Source: Colocasia esculenta (taxonomy: Eukaryota > Streptophyta > Magnoliopsida > Alismatales > Araceae). Taken from it: DNA of 64,000 nt. The stretch is from positions 79,718,244 to 79,782,243 of the forward strand of contig CM024763.1 of NCBI GenBank assembly GCA_014218235.1, in the 5' to 3' direction. The notes beneath the pieces were generated by a model. It ran no database searches, was not told the DNA's origin, and saw only the letters and a list, made by a program, of their open reading frames with translations. This document shows, piece after piece, positions 48,327 through 59,575 of the stretch (the first letter of the stretch is position 1; every line of letters begins with the position of its first letter). The position numbers and the translations under genes were made by a program.

Positions 48327-49517
48327 CTAGAAGTAGGGATTCTCCTTTCGTGTCAGACGTGTGAGAGGAATGACGATCTTTGAGAAGTCCTTGATGAACC
48401 TCCTGTAGTAGCCAGCCAGTCCTAGGAAGCTTCTTATCTCGGTGACGTTGGTTGGTCCCTCCCAATTGAGTACAGCTTCGACTTTGGAGGGATCAACAGA
48501 GATGCCGCCCTTTGAGATGACATGGCCCAAGAAGGACACTTCTTCGAGCCAGAATTCGCACTTGCTTAGCTTTGAGTACAGTTTGTTGTCTCGCAAGACT
48601 TGCAGTGCAATCTTCAGGTGTTCTTCATGCTCTTCTTTGGTTTTTGAATATATGAGGATGTCATCGATGAAGACGACCATGAACTTGTCAAGGTATGGCT
48701 GATATATGTTGTTCATGAGTTGCATAAAGGCTGCAGGAGCATTAGTTAGACCAAAAGGCATAACGACGAATTCATAATGTCTATACCTGCTCCTGAAAGT
48801 CGTTTTGAAGATATCGTCATCCTTGATCCTCATTTGGTGAGAGCCAGATCGAAGATCGATCTTGGAGAAATATCGAGCTCCAGATATTTGGTCGAATAGC
48901 TCATCGACCCTAGGCAATGGGTATTTGTTCTTGATGGTGAGTTGATTGAGTTGACGATAGTCGATGCATAGCCTCATCGATCCATCTTTCTTCTTGACAA
49001 ATAACACAGGTGCTCCCCATGGGGAAGTACTCAGTCTAATGAACCCTTTCTCTAGCAGCTCCATCAGTTGCGCCTTTAGTTCCTTGAGCTCGGTAGGTGA
49101 CATCCAGTACGGTTGATGCGATACTGGGGCAGCTCCAGGGATCAACTCTATGGAGAAGTTGACATCACATTCTGGGGGAATCCCTAGAAAATCTTCAGGA
49201 AACACATCGGGGTAATCTTGGACTATGTGGATGTTTTCTATCTTAGAGCCCTTCTTTTCAACAACTATGGCTGCTAGGAAAGCAATGCAACCTTTCCTTA
49301 TCATGTTGTGGGCTTTTATGTCAGATATTAGAGCCATCCGTGTCTTATGTCTAATCCCAGAGAATGCCAATATAGGAAAGTCACTAAAGGTAACCTTCCC
49401 TTTCTTACAGTCGACACTTGCCCCATATGTGGACAACCAGTCGGCTCCCAAAATTACATCATAGCCTTCCATGGGCATACACACCAGGTCGGCTTTTAGG
49501 TTGTGGTCTCCGATCAT
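48327..49517 (-). pseudogene. C protease end and reverse transcriptase, long open frame
   Basis: A 396-codon frame. It starts in the protease tail (MPMEGYDVILGADWL), continues through IVQDYPDVFPEDFLGIPPE, LFVKKKDGSMRLCIDYRQLNQ, SKIDLRSGSHQMRIKDDD (usual GYHQ), MPFGLTNAPAAFMQL, the catalytic FIDD (about 48665-48676) and EEVSFLGHVIS to GLAGYYRRFIKDF. It shows no break over the whole RT core. A stop near 49543 separates it from the protease active site. Confidence 0.9.
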
Positions 49518-50678
49518 TACATCGGCAGAGGGAAGGTATTAGTTTAGTTTCTCCTTCTCTCCTAGTGGCGTTGTGACAGAGAACTCACAACCCATAGATA
49601 TAGGTTTTGCAGTCAAAGTATCAGCAAAGTTTTGAGATATTAATGAATGAGTTGCTCCAGTATCAAATAAAACAAATGCTAATGAGGAGAAAACTTGTAG
49701 AGTACCTTCTACTACGCCACCGTCCGTAGCGGGTTCCTCATCATGCAGGGCTTGCAGTCTTCCCTATTTCTTAGGCACATTAGGGCACCTCTCATTCTCT
49801 TTTAGTAGCGGGCATTCGGGGATGCGATGCTCGCGACTCCCACAGCGCAGACATGCGCCGACTTACCTCTAGCATTCATCAGTCGTGTGACCTGGCTTGT
49901 CACAATGCTTGCAGTTGCTTTTGGATGGAGTGTTGGGTACGAAGACCTTGGGTTTTCTATCTTGGCTAGACCCCTCTGTGTTGTTTAAGGGACATTTCTT
50001 GCCATTGGTCGGCTTGGCAGATGATGGTCCAGAAGTTATTTCCTTTTTCATGAACTTCCATTTGATATGGTTGGTAAAGTCCGTAGTATCTAGCAGCTGA
50101 GCTTTCTTTACCATCTCGGTGTAGGTCTGGATGTCAAGAGGTGCCAGTTGGGTAATGTATTGAGGCTTAAGGCCATTGAGGAAGCGCTTAGCCTTCACCA
50201 GGTGTTCAACATACCTTTCCAGTCTAGAGAATTAGGCCTCATACTCGGTCACTGTCAGGCTCCTCTGCTTAAGAGCAACAAATTCAGCAGTCTTCCTTTC
50301 TTGCACATGCTCGGAGAAGTATTTGGAATTGAAGGCTTCTTTGAATTCGGCCTAAGTTAACTGACCATTCGCTCGGGTCGCTTCCACAGACTCCCACCAA
50401 GTGCGGGCGTCCTTTTCAAGTTGAAATGTGGCTAGCAGCAGCTTATCCCCCGCTACACATTGCATGACACAGAAGATTCTTTCCATTTCATTGAGCCAGT
50501 GCTCGGCTTCATCCGGATCCATGGATCCACTGAACCTAGGTGGGTTCAAACTCCGGAAGTTACGATGTAGGTCACTTGTACCACGATTGCCACGTCCTTG
50601 GGTAGCTTGCACAATTGCGCGCGTCAGTTCTTGGATGGTCTATTGCATGCCCCGCATCTGAGCACATTCAGCAGTCAT
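49518..50678 (-). pseudogene. C gag, zinc knuckles and protease start
   Basis: The ATG at 50678 gives MTAECAQMRGMQ followed at once by a TAG (usual CAA). The gag core has SLNPPRFSGSMDPDEAEHWL and LATFQLEKDARTWWESV (50352-50612), then RRLTVTEYEA-type sequence and a frame to 49869 with CKHCDKPGHTTDEC. A stop follows (usual LRK). The second knuckle and the LFDTGATHSFIS-type protease site (about 49650-49690) are in broken frames. Confidence 0.85.
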
Positions 50679-50863
50679 CTTTGTTGCTTAGTTACTACAA
50701 AAATAACTTATTGTCATGTTATTGATGTGAAATTTAATTCGTGCGTGTGTGAGTTCATTTTAGCTATTTACCCTTGGCTCTAACCACAACTCACATAGGT
50801 AGGATAATTGACTCCAGTCGAGGCAGGTTAACCTAGATCATCCTATACTTAAGAATAACCTAG

Positions 50864-50875
50864 GCTCTGATACCA
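50864..50875 (-). other. Primer binding site of C
   Basis: Minus strand TGGTATCAGAGC, matching initiator tRNA-Met, six bases inside the 5' LTR end. Confidence 0.92.
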
Positions 50876-50881
50876 CAAAAC

Positions 50882-53870
50882 TATCACACCCCGGCGTAGA
50901 ATATCGGAACGCGAGGCAGTTGCAAGTAAACGGTTATAGAGCGAGTACTAGACATCAAACCATTGGACAAGAATAAATACTAAAGCAAATTCATTTCATT
51001 AATAATCTTTCAAATGTCTAGTTACAACCACTAATATCAGAGCCGTTCTATAGGGCCCAATTACATTGAAATAAAAAGTAAAAGACTAAACTAGGATTCT
51101 AACATAATGCTAGGATGCTAGGGTGCTCATAACATCACTCCTGGTCATTCCCGTCCTCTTGAGTGTACAGTTCATCCTCGGTCTCACTTGAGAACACAAC
51201 GACAAATAACGTAGGGTGAGCGATAATGGGTAGGACTTAAATCTTAATAGTCAAGCAGGCTTTAAATGATTAATGTATTAAAAGACAGAGTAACTAATCA
51301 TAGAGCGAGCGAGTCAAGTAACGTGAGAGATAGCATGATAGCACGTGAACGAAATAGCACAAGTTTCCAAATATAGCACGAGAGTCGAGTATAGCACAAA
51401 TATCAAGATGGCCATAGCACAAATAGCACAAAGTATAGCAATAGCACAACGGGTATAGTATAGCACTTTTTGTCAATAGACAACGAGAGAACATAGCACT
51501 TTTTATTGTCATTTAGATAGTCGAGATAGATAGCATTCGAGTGTAATGCCAAACACTCTGATCATTTAACTCCCATGGGCACTAGCACTTTTGGGCGCAC
51601 ATCCCAGGACCAAATCGGGCCCTTTATATATTGCGAGGCATTTGTTATATTGTTTATCTTTGGACAATCAGTCAGTGGCCAATATAGAGTACCATGAAAT
51701 AGATGAGAGTACTAGATGAATAGACGAGATAGTAGAGTGAATGTGAATAGATGAGCGAGTAGAGTATAGATGAGAGCTAGTGGACATTGCACATAACACG
51801 TCGAGTAAACAGGCGATAGTAACAGTTGTACAACACGCGCACTTGGTGTTGGCAGTCAGGTGGAACTCACGAATCTTCCAATGGCCATGTTAAGCACAGG
51901 TCCAGAGGTCCAGCGTGATTCAAGATAAGAGCGAACTTCTAATAGCTGTTTGGATCATGTTGATCCCTAAAGGGTATCATAGGTGTTAGGGTACAACCGG
52001 CTCGTCGACCATGTGGAAATCCATGGACAAAGGAGACTTACGGAGGCCTTGAAGAAAGACTCACTAGTCCGACAGAAGGAGTATCCGATGGAGAGTTCGT
52101 CCAAGTCAAGAGAGAGTGTGTGTATAGAAACAAGTGCTCGACGTTCTAGAGGAATTCTAGAACAGTGGAGCATCGATAACGATACTCCCAAAACAATGCA
52201 AGAAACGAAGACAAGTCTTATTTAAAGTATGGCAATTTAATTACATAAATTACCAGATACATTATAAAATATTTTCATGCCAAATTAAGCCATATTGGAT
52301 GGTTCAAGTGTGTGCACGTGTTAAGAGAAATTGTAGATAGAGAAAGATCATGTGCATGTATTTTAATCACACATGGAGGTTTAATTTATGACAAGTGTAA
52401 ATTTAAGTGTGTATGACAGTTAGCAAAGTGTACAAGTACTGTAGAGAGTCAGAGCATCGAAATTTGGGGGTTTTTATGCAAAAACTCAGATCGCAACATA
52501 CCCTAATGAGGGTAGCGACAGGGTCATCTGAGATCGCGACAGGGTCTTGTACAGGTCATGACGGCTCATTGGTTCAGGCAAACAGATCGCGATGGGGACG
52601 TTTGAAGGTCGCAACGGGCTCGTCAGACTGGGCAGCAGATCACAACGATAGGCCTTGTCGCAATCAAATCGCGACAATAGGCTCTGTTGCGATGGCCTTA
52701 TGAACGAGGTCTATCGGGCTGTCACGTTTACAGGGTTTGCGCCTGAGTCCGACAGGGAAAGGACATTACATTGGATTGCGGGCCAGAACTTACCCTATAT
52801 GACATAGGGTGATTAAGAAAATCATAACTAATGGTAAAAGGGTTGAAAAATCATGAAACCAGTTGCAAATTGATCTAGACATGCATGGATACTTACAATA
52901 AATAGGAATTTCAAAACAAACTTGGTTTCAGCATGGTTTAATCATGATACTTCACGAAGAACATGAGACAGTACACAGTTAGGGTAAAAGAATTAATTCA
53001 CGATGTAGGGTTGATGAAAATTATGGCTTTCAAGGGCAAAGACACCTAACATCCATCAGTTCTTTCAGTAAAAATCTCACGGCATGAGGACACGTATGCA
53101 TGAAGATGTGAATTTAAGAAGAGGGTTCGGGGCCATGAAGTTCACAGAACTTTGAAAATTTAGAACTAAAGTTTTGCTCGATGGAAAAATATGAGACGAG
53201 AGGGCTTTGATTTCTGAGGTTTAGATTAACCTACATATGAAACTAATTTAGTTTTGCTCGTGAGAATGCCTACCTTTGGACAATTTCCTCTTCTAGGGCT
53301 AGAACTTGAAGAACGAGTTGATGGCTTGAGATCTCCTTCTCCCCACGAGTTCTCCTCCTCCTTGGCATCTCCTCTTGGTCCAACAAGTATTGGGTACGAG
53401 CTAGGGCTGGCTATGGGGGATTAGGAGTTTTAAAGTCTCTTTGGTTTCTATTTCCTAATAGGACTCTAATTACTACTTAATTTCAGGATTTCCTATTTCT
53501 CTCATCCTTTCCAAGCTTGAGACCTTCTAATTGGGTTAGGATGGGAGCTAAATTCATGGCCAAGCCATTAGGGTAGGTTTAGGAATCCCAATCCAACTCA
53601 AACCTCATTTTAATGCATTAAATACCTATTATCTATTTAAGTAATAATTCAATTACGAATTTAAGGTATTTTCCTATTATTCTTCTTTTAAAAATCTCTA
53701 TTTTGGCCCACTAATTTCTAATGGGTCCATTTAACAAAGTCCATTACTTCTTTTCGTTTAATAGGTTTTATTTAATTCTCTTTTATTTGAAATTTCTAAT
53801 TAATTTAACTAGTTTTTATTTTTATATTATTATATATTTTGTTATTTTTTGAAAATTCCAGGTTGCTACA
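50882..53870 (-). mobile_element. 5' LTR of C (2989 bp)
   Basis: Ends in TGTAGCAACC (53870) and ...GGGGTGTGATA (50882). The last bases differ from the family GTGACA by one substitution. It contains the GTCGCG-rich segment (about 52489-52735) and the GTGCTAT cluster (about 51330-51535). It is followed by the CAGAG duplication (53871-53875). Confidence 0.94.
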
Positions 53871-53875
53871 CAGAG

Positions 53876-54130
53876 ACCCTCGTCTCTTGACCTCTTCCTC
53901 CGGCAACCTCCCCTGCCGGCGGCGGGCTTCCCCCTCCCTTTCTCTTCCTTCCTCTTGCTTCCTCTTCCTTCTCCCTCCTCTCTCTTGCTTCTCTCTTTTC
54001 CTCCCCGGTGGTCGAGGCAATGGAGGGCGATGGAGGCCACGGCGGTGGTGTTGGCGGGGACCGGCCAGCGAGGTCCAAATAGACCATCAGCCGGCGGCGG
54101 GCGGCCGAGTAGGAGGCCCCGGCCCTCCCC
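53876..54130 (+). other. CT-rich leader upstream of the plant-mobile-domain gene
   Basis: A GC- and pyrimidine-rich stretch (long CT tract 53926-54006) continuous with 44340-44414 before C inserted. Overlapping Pro/Arg-rich open frames on both strands show no domain and look like compositional artefacts. Its position just before the first coding exon suggests a 5' leader. Similar CT-rich blocks follow the GTCGC-rich segment in the solo LTR (56150-56215). Confidence 0.4.
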
Positions 54131-54187
54131 ATGGAGGTGGACACCCTAGAGATGTCGGGCGAGGAAGAGGCGGCTGGCCCCAAAAAG

Positions 54188-54532
54188 GTAGGTGACCCAA
54201 ACCCTATGCGATTGGTAACATCGGTTGTGTAAATAAGGTGCTAGGCACCAATGTAGGGCATTTTTCCCAAAGTGAAAGTCACTGGGGAACGTCCGTTGGC
54301 CATCCTCGGTCACCCTGTGAACGCGACAGGTCTCCTGTCTCATTACCAGGGAGAATGCGACATACTGTGTGTCGCGTTCAGAAGGTGACGGAAAGACCCG
54401 TCGCCTTCACGAACTGAATGTGATTCCCATTGTGTCGCTTTTAGAAGGCGACAGAGACCTTGTCGTGATCTGAACAGACTGCTTATTTTGTGGACTTCGA
54501 CTGATTTTATGCTTTTTATGCCTGTTTTGCAG
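54188..54532 (+). other. Intron 1 of the PMD gene with GTCGC-rich segment
   Basis: Starts GTAGGT after AAG and ends CTGTTTTGCAG. Bases 54315-54475 hold repeated GCGAC/GTCGC phrases (for example GTGTCGCGTTCAGAAGG) like those in the LTRs of A, B, C and the solo LTR. Confidence 0.6.
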
Positions 54533-55714
54533 AGCGAGCTGCGGTCCCGACTGGGATGGGCCGTCGTCCGGGCAGTCTACCAGAGACTGCCCGACTTCCA
54601 TAGGACGCAATTAGAGGAGATGGGGTTTGGCCCCTTTCTTAGATTACATGAGCTCACGCCCGATGTGGCGCTGATCTAGGCATTGAAGGAGAGATGGGAC
54701 CCCAAGTGCCATGCTTTCCTCCTCCTGTGGGGTCACATGATCCCCATACTAGAGGACGTAGCATGGATCACAGGCCTGATGGTGGATGGCCAGGCGGTGA
54801 CAGGGGTGACCTATACCTGCTATCAGAAGATGGTGGAGAGACCCCTAGGGTTGGAGGTGACGAGGGAGAGGTCGTCCCTCGTGCCAAGGACGAAGCTGCA
54901 GGCGAGCCTAGGAGTGGTGGATGCTCACCACCAGACTGGAGAGGGGCAGGCAGAGTACATGGCCCGGTTGACGGAGGATGCCAGAGTGGCGCTGGCGAAG
55001 GAGGAGGGAGTGGCAGCGAGTCGAGACTTGAGGCGCTTCCTGATCCTCGTGATCAGGAAGCTCATCCTGGGGACCAGAGGGGACCTAGTGAGCTGCAGGT
55101 GCCTGCCCCTACTGGAGGACTTGACCCAGGTAGGGAGTTATGCTTGGGGTGCGGCCCTTCTGGCCTACTTCTTCGATAGCCTGGGTACCTCTGGCAGGGA
55201 GATAGGGGTGGCCGGATTCTTCCCATTTCTACAGGTATGTTCCTCACCCTTACCCTTTTTTGCTTTTTCCTGCTTATTATAATTGATTGTGATACTGACT
55301 GTGTTGTTTTGCAGGTGCGGGCATACTACTACCTCCCCTTGCTTGGTTGGAGAGTGCCGAGGCGGCCTAGTGCTGTACCGCTCCTGCAGCGCTGGCGGTT
55401 CTGCTGCGACGAGCAGTTCCTGCACCTGCAGGTGACTCTCATTCAGGATGCTTTGGACACCATCCCCTTCAGACATGTGAGTACTTCTTCACTTGCAACC
55501 ATTCCTTTCTTTATCACTGACAATCGACTAATGAATTTCTATATGTGATGTGCAGGTCGAGTGGACTCCCTATGCTGGGGACGAGGACGCCGACCAGCAG
55601 TGGGTGGAGCAGGGCCACCCCTACTTCGGTAGGGAAATCTGGATGCATGCCTTCAACACGGTGGTACCACTCCACCTACGGTTGGTCATGCGGACGCTGG
55701 GGCTCCATCAGGCA

Positions 55715-55719
55715 GTGGT
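55715..55719. repeat. Target site duplication GTGGT of the solo LTR (left copy)
   Basis: GTGGT directly precedes the LTR start TGTAAGACAAGG and recurs at 58506-58510 directly after its end GGGTCGTTACA. Confidence 0.92.
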
Positions 55720-58505
55720 TGTAAGACAAGGCTTCCCGGCTTTCTATCCGGTGTCTGGGATGATTGGCCACTAACGCATCCAGGCTGGGTGATGCATTAG
55801 TGTCGCGTCGTGGTTGTGCGACGCGATAGTCATCCTTGTCACGATGAGCTTGTGCGTCGCGTTATTGTCGTGCCCGGCTTCTTCGTTGCATCTTGGTATC
55901 GCGCTCGGTCAACGGGTCGTGACAGCTTTCTGTCATTTCAGTCGTCTGATGCCTGTCAAGGTGGCAGGCATGTCAGTACAACCTGTTGCATTATCGCGGC
56001 ATCCTTGGGGGACGTGTTCTTGTCGCGGTGTGTTGACCCATCGCGTTACGGTCTTTAACGCGATGCGTCGCCCCGTCGCGTTAACACGATGCATCGCCCC
56101 GTCGCATCTTGGGTGCCAAACGCATAAGGCCTTGGCTGGCGACCCCTTCCTGCTCTCCCTCTTTCCCCTCTCTTCTCCCCCTTCGGCGGTGCTCCGCCTC
56201 CCCCTCTCCCCTTTGTGTGTTTCAGGCGAGGAGGAGGGCCGTGCTCGTGTTCCTGGCATCGTGGAGTTTGCATGGAGTGAGGAGGAGGTGGCCAATCTAA
56301 CGTGAAGGGCCCTATTAGGGTTCGTTCTTCGTTTAAGGTAGGGATTGATTGAACCCTTCTCGATCCAGGTGGATTGGGAGCCCCTCGGGGTTTGTAGATA
56401 ATGTTTCTATCCCCTCCCCCGTGTGGTATGTGTGTGGTTTGTGGGCGGCCCTGGGATGGAGCATCCCATCGGTCTACCTCTCTGTTGGTGTCGCGACCGC
56501 TGTGTGCATCGCAACACCAGAAGAGGCATCTGCCCGGTCGAGTGCGACCTTATCGTGACATGTTTGCCTGTCGAGATAAGGATCACTGTCACGACACGTT
56601 TTCCTAGCGCGACAGGGTTGCTGTCGCGTCGCGACACTTCACCCCGTCGCAACAAGGTTACTATCACGGTGCCTTTCCTCGTCGCGATGGTATCACAACG
56701 GCCTTGGAGGTCGCGACTTTACCCATGTTGTCTCGGGTGTTTTCGTGGCCTTGGTTGGCGTGTGCCCCAGGGCAGGCTTTGCCCTTAGGACCTTCGGGTG
56801 GGGAATGCGGTAGGTTACCTCCCTGCGTTCAGTGACTGAAGGTGACACCTTCGTGGCCTTGTCCTGGCAGTGGTGCCAAGAGGGTCGTGTCTGCCTAATA
56901 ATCGATTGACTAGCAATCAATCGATTATTAGCAGAACAACGGATTTTCCTTACCGATTGGTGGTGTTCCGCGGTTCTAGCTCATCCGTGCATGCCTCTTG
57001 CTTGTTGCGCTTGTCGTGGGTTAAAAGCCAGCGGTTCGGCGTGCTTCTTGTTGTGCTTGCCCCGCCTGTTCACCCGGTGCTTGGCACTTGAGGGCTTGTC
57101 TCGTTCAGAGGTTGTCTCCATTGCCTGGGACCCCATCCTCGGGACCCTGTAGAGGGAGTACTCTAGGCTACGAGCATGCTCGTGTTGGCAGCCGATTTGG
57201 CAGACTCTAGAGCGGAGGGGAAAACGAGGTTTGGACAGCGACGCTGAGTCGTTTGTAGAGCTCTCTTGTTTGGGGTGGGAGGCCGAGGTTGTCGAGGTGT
57301 TTTCTTCCCAGCGCGGCCCAGATACTCCTTTGCCTCACTGCCTCTCTCTGCATTGGTTCCGGAACCACGTAGTGGTTCTAGGCATGGGGCCGCAGCTTGG
57401 CCAGGCTATGGTGTTGTGTGCATTTGTGTGTTTCCGTGGTGGCTCTGTCTCACTCTTCTACGAAGGGGAGGCAGGAGCTAGGCTGGTGAGCAAAGGGTGT
57501 GGACGGCGTGTCCCCCTTTTGGCTACTAGTGGCGGTGGCATGGTTGCTGTTGTTGTGACGGTGTTCCCTCATGACGTTTCCAAGTATGACTCGTTGCCTG
57601 AGCTTGCACGATGGTTATAGCCTAGCTGTGCCTAGTTTCCCTGGGTGTCGTTGGTCTGGCCTTGTGCAGACCCGTGCTTCTGGTGGTTTCCACTTTAGTG
57701 TCCTATCAGTTCCGTAGTCCAGTTCTTGGTTGCCAGTCCTTGGTGGCACCGGCGTGTGTGGCTTCCTGACCTCACGGTGTGTCCGGGGATCGGGGTGGTT
57801 CTGCTTGTGGGCCATCGATCTTGTGGAGGTCTGAGGTGGTCGTGCTTGAGGTGAGACGTCATTCTCACTTGGTTGTTGCATGGTCTCGGAGGGTGTACAG
57901 AGGGTTGCTTCCGCTTTGTGCTCGACTCCGTTGGTTTCTGGGGGAGTCATGTGTGTGTCACGACCTTGGTTGGTGGTCGTGGCATAGCATTATTATGTTC
58001 CGCTGCTTAGTAGTACCCTGCTGTAGGTGTTCCTCGCTTTACAACTTTCTAGGGTAGTTTCCTATTTTCAGAGTTCCTACTGCTTTGGCCGGTGAGAGAC
58101 TGGTAATCCCTACTGGGCCTTGTTCGCGAGGCTCACCCCCCTACTTCCTTCATCTAGGGGCTCGTCGTCGCGGGAGCTCGGTGTCGGACGGGTTGCGGAG
58201 GCGGCTGTGGCGCCGTGTGTTGTCAGCAGCAGTGAGAGCGAGTGTTGTGAGCTCTTGTACCTGAGTGAGTTGAGAGCTGTGCTTTGCAAGTTCTCGGGGT
58301 ATGCCCCTTAAGGACTGCACCTTTCTGCTTATGCATGTGCATTTACTTGGGACACATTGTATAGTTGTTATATTGTTATAGTTATTTAAATTTAGTACAT
58401 ATTTCACTAGACTATTTCTTCTAACCCTTCCAGGTCTTCGGATCCGTGGGTGGCGAAGCGAACTTCGGGGTCCCTGGCGAAGGTTCGGGATGTCGGGTCG
58501 TTACA
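55720..58505 (+). mobile_element. Gypsy solo LTR (2786 bp) inside PMD exon 4
   Basis: TG...CA ends (TGTAAGACAAGG / GGGTCGTTACA), 5-bp target duplications and no internal domain mark a solo LTR, left by recombination between two LTRs. Removing it with one GTGGT restores the exon frame (164 + 217 = 381 bases). Orientation is taken from the ending GTCGTTACA, shared with the LTR remnant at 12077. It contains two GTCGCG-rich segments (55800-56110 and 56490-56710) and a CT-rich block (56150-56215). It is GC-rich, so it shows many long but meaningless open frames. Confidence 0.88.
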
Positions 58506-59575
58506 GTGGTGGAGTTCTTGACCCAGCAGAGGCTGTGGGAGAGGCCGGGTCACAGCTTCTGGGGCATCCAGAAGACCACGGACTGGAAGGAGAAAGCCAG
58601 GGATCAGCTTGAGGACTGGCGGCGGTGGGGCCGAGTGGTGATCTCTGAGGCCACCAGTGATGAGGACTACTTCCGTGTGTACGCACAGAGGTACGGGGCA
58701 CAAGTGTACAGGGAGACCCGACGACCGGTGAGTGTTACTACTACCTAGCTTTTTCTAAATATTCTATTAATTCCTTGGCTTACATGATTTCTATTTGCAG
58801 CTCGACCCCGAGGGTCGGATCACCTCCCTCGATGGCGTCCTCCACTCCATGATCCAGCAGAGGGATGACCTCTAGTGGACCGTGACCGAGCTGGTGAGTG
58901 CTCTGCTTCTTGTTTCTTCTAGTCTTATCTTCATTTAACTGACTCTTGTGTTCTCCCTTGTAGCGCGTTGAGCTGGAACGAGCGTAGCAGATGGTGGGGG
59001 GTGCTTCCACCTCCCGAGACAAGCCTGGCCGCTCCGTGCTGGAGGGCCAGTTGGCAGCAGAAGTGGCACGGGCGGAGGAGGCTATGGGCCAACTATGCGA
59101 GCAGGTGAGTTGTTAATTACATGCCCCCTTGCACCTTATTTCACCTATTGACACATGTTTTGACCTGTAGGAGGAGGAGCTGAGAGACTCTCTAGCGCGG
59201 ACCGTGGCACTAGAGATAGAGATGGCTGAGGTGCACCTACGCCCTCAAGCGGATGAGGCGACAGGGCTACGCTGGGAGATGGATGAGCTCTGGTCGTAGT
59301 TGGGGAGTGAGCGACAGACCGTCTTGGTGCTCAGGGCGGAGATGAGGGGGCTGGAGAGAGCCTTGTCCTTGGTTGGCTGCAGTCGCTCATCGGCCAGCAT
59401 GAGCGGTGCCCCTAGTGCCTCAGCGGGGCATTATTTGACGGGTTCCTCCAGATGATGGAGGAACGAGGAGGAGGGACGACGGTGTGAGAAAGCGGCCGAG
59501 GGGAGCACGACAGGGCCGAGGGAGATGGCCCCTGCACCCTCTTGCCCGCCTGAGGGTACAGGGCAGAGCGGTTGA

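Larger units (their letters stand above)
44415..53870 (-). mobile_element. Complete Ty3/gypsy element C (same family as A and B)
   Basis: A 9.5-kb minus-strand element with a full 5' LTR (50882-53870) and a shortened 3' LTR (44415-46284), primer binding site, gag-pol, polypurine tract and 5-bp target duplications. It has the best preserved RT and integrase frames of the family in this window. Confidence 0.96.
54131..59575 (+). pseudogene. Seven-exon plant-mobile-domain (PMD) gene, antisense to Tat pol, split by a solo LTR
   Basis: The predicted exons are 54131-54187, 54533-55234, 55315-55476, 55556-55719 joined to 58511-58727, 58801-58893, 58964-59104 and 59171-59575. They have GT...AG borders and every intron is at phase 0, giving 646 codons. 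Exon 2 has the plant mobile domain pattern: FGPFLRLHELTPDVAL, ERWDPKCHAF, LEDVAWITGLMVDG and later GSYAWGAALLAYFFDSL. Exon 3 has YYYLPLLGWRVPRR and exon 4 WTPYAGD. The last three exons are Glu/Arg/Leu-rich and could form coiled coils. Five in-frame stops (54677, 58873, 58985, 59297, 59453) make it a pseudogene. PMD proteins occur as host MAIN-type proteins and as extra genes in transposons. Position and orientation suggest an antisense extra gene of the Tat element. A captured host gene is the alternative. Confidence 0.75.

Noticed and set aside
53839..54195. Pro/Arg-rich ORFs around the CT tract
   Set aside because: Low complexity on both strands, crossing the end of the C LTR and the target duplication. 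Only the short first exon from 54131 is supported by the splice frame.
55800..58100. Many long ORFs on both strands inside the solo LTR (for example 55814-56305, 56423-56788, 57231-57620)
   Set aside because: They overlap each other on both strands in a GC-rich LTR, have no domain, and cross the GTCGCG-rich segments. They are explained by base composition.
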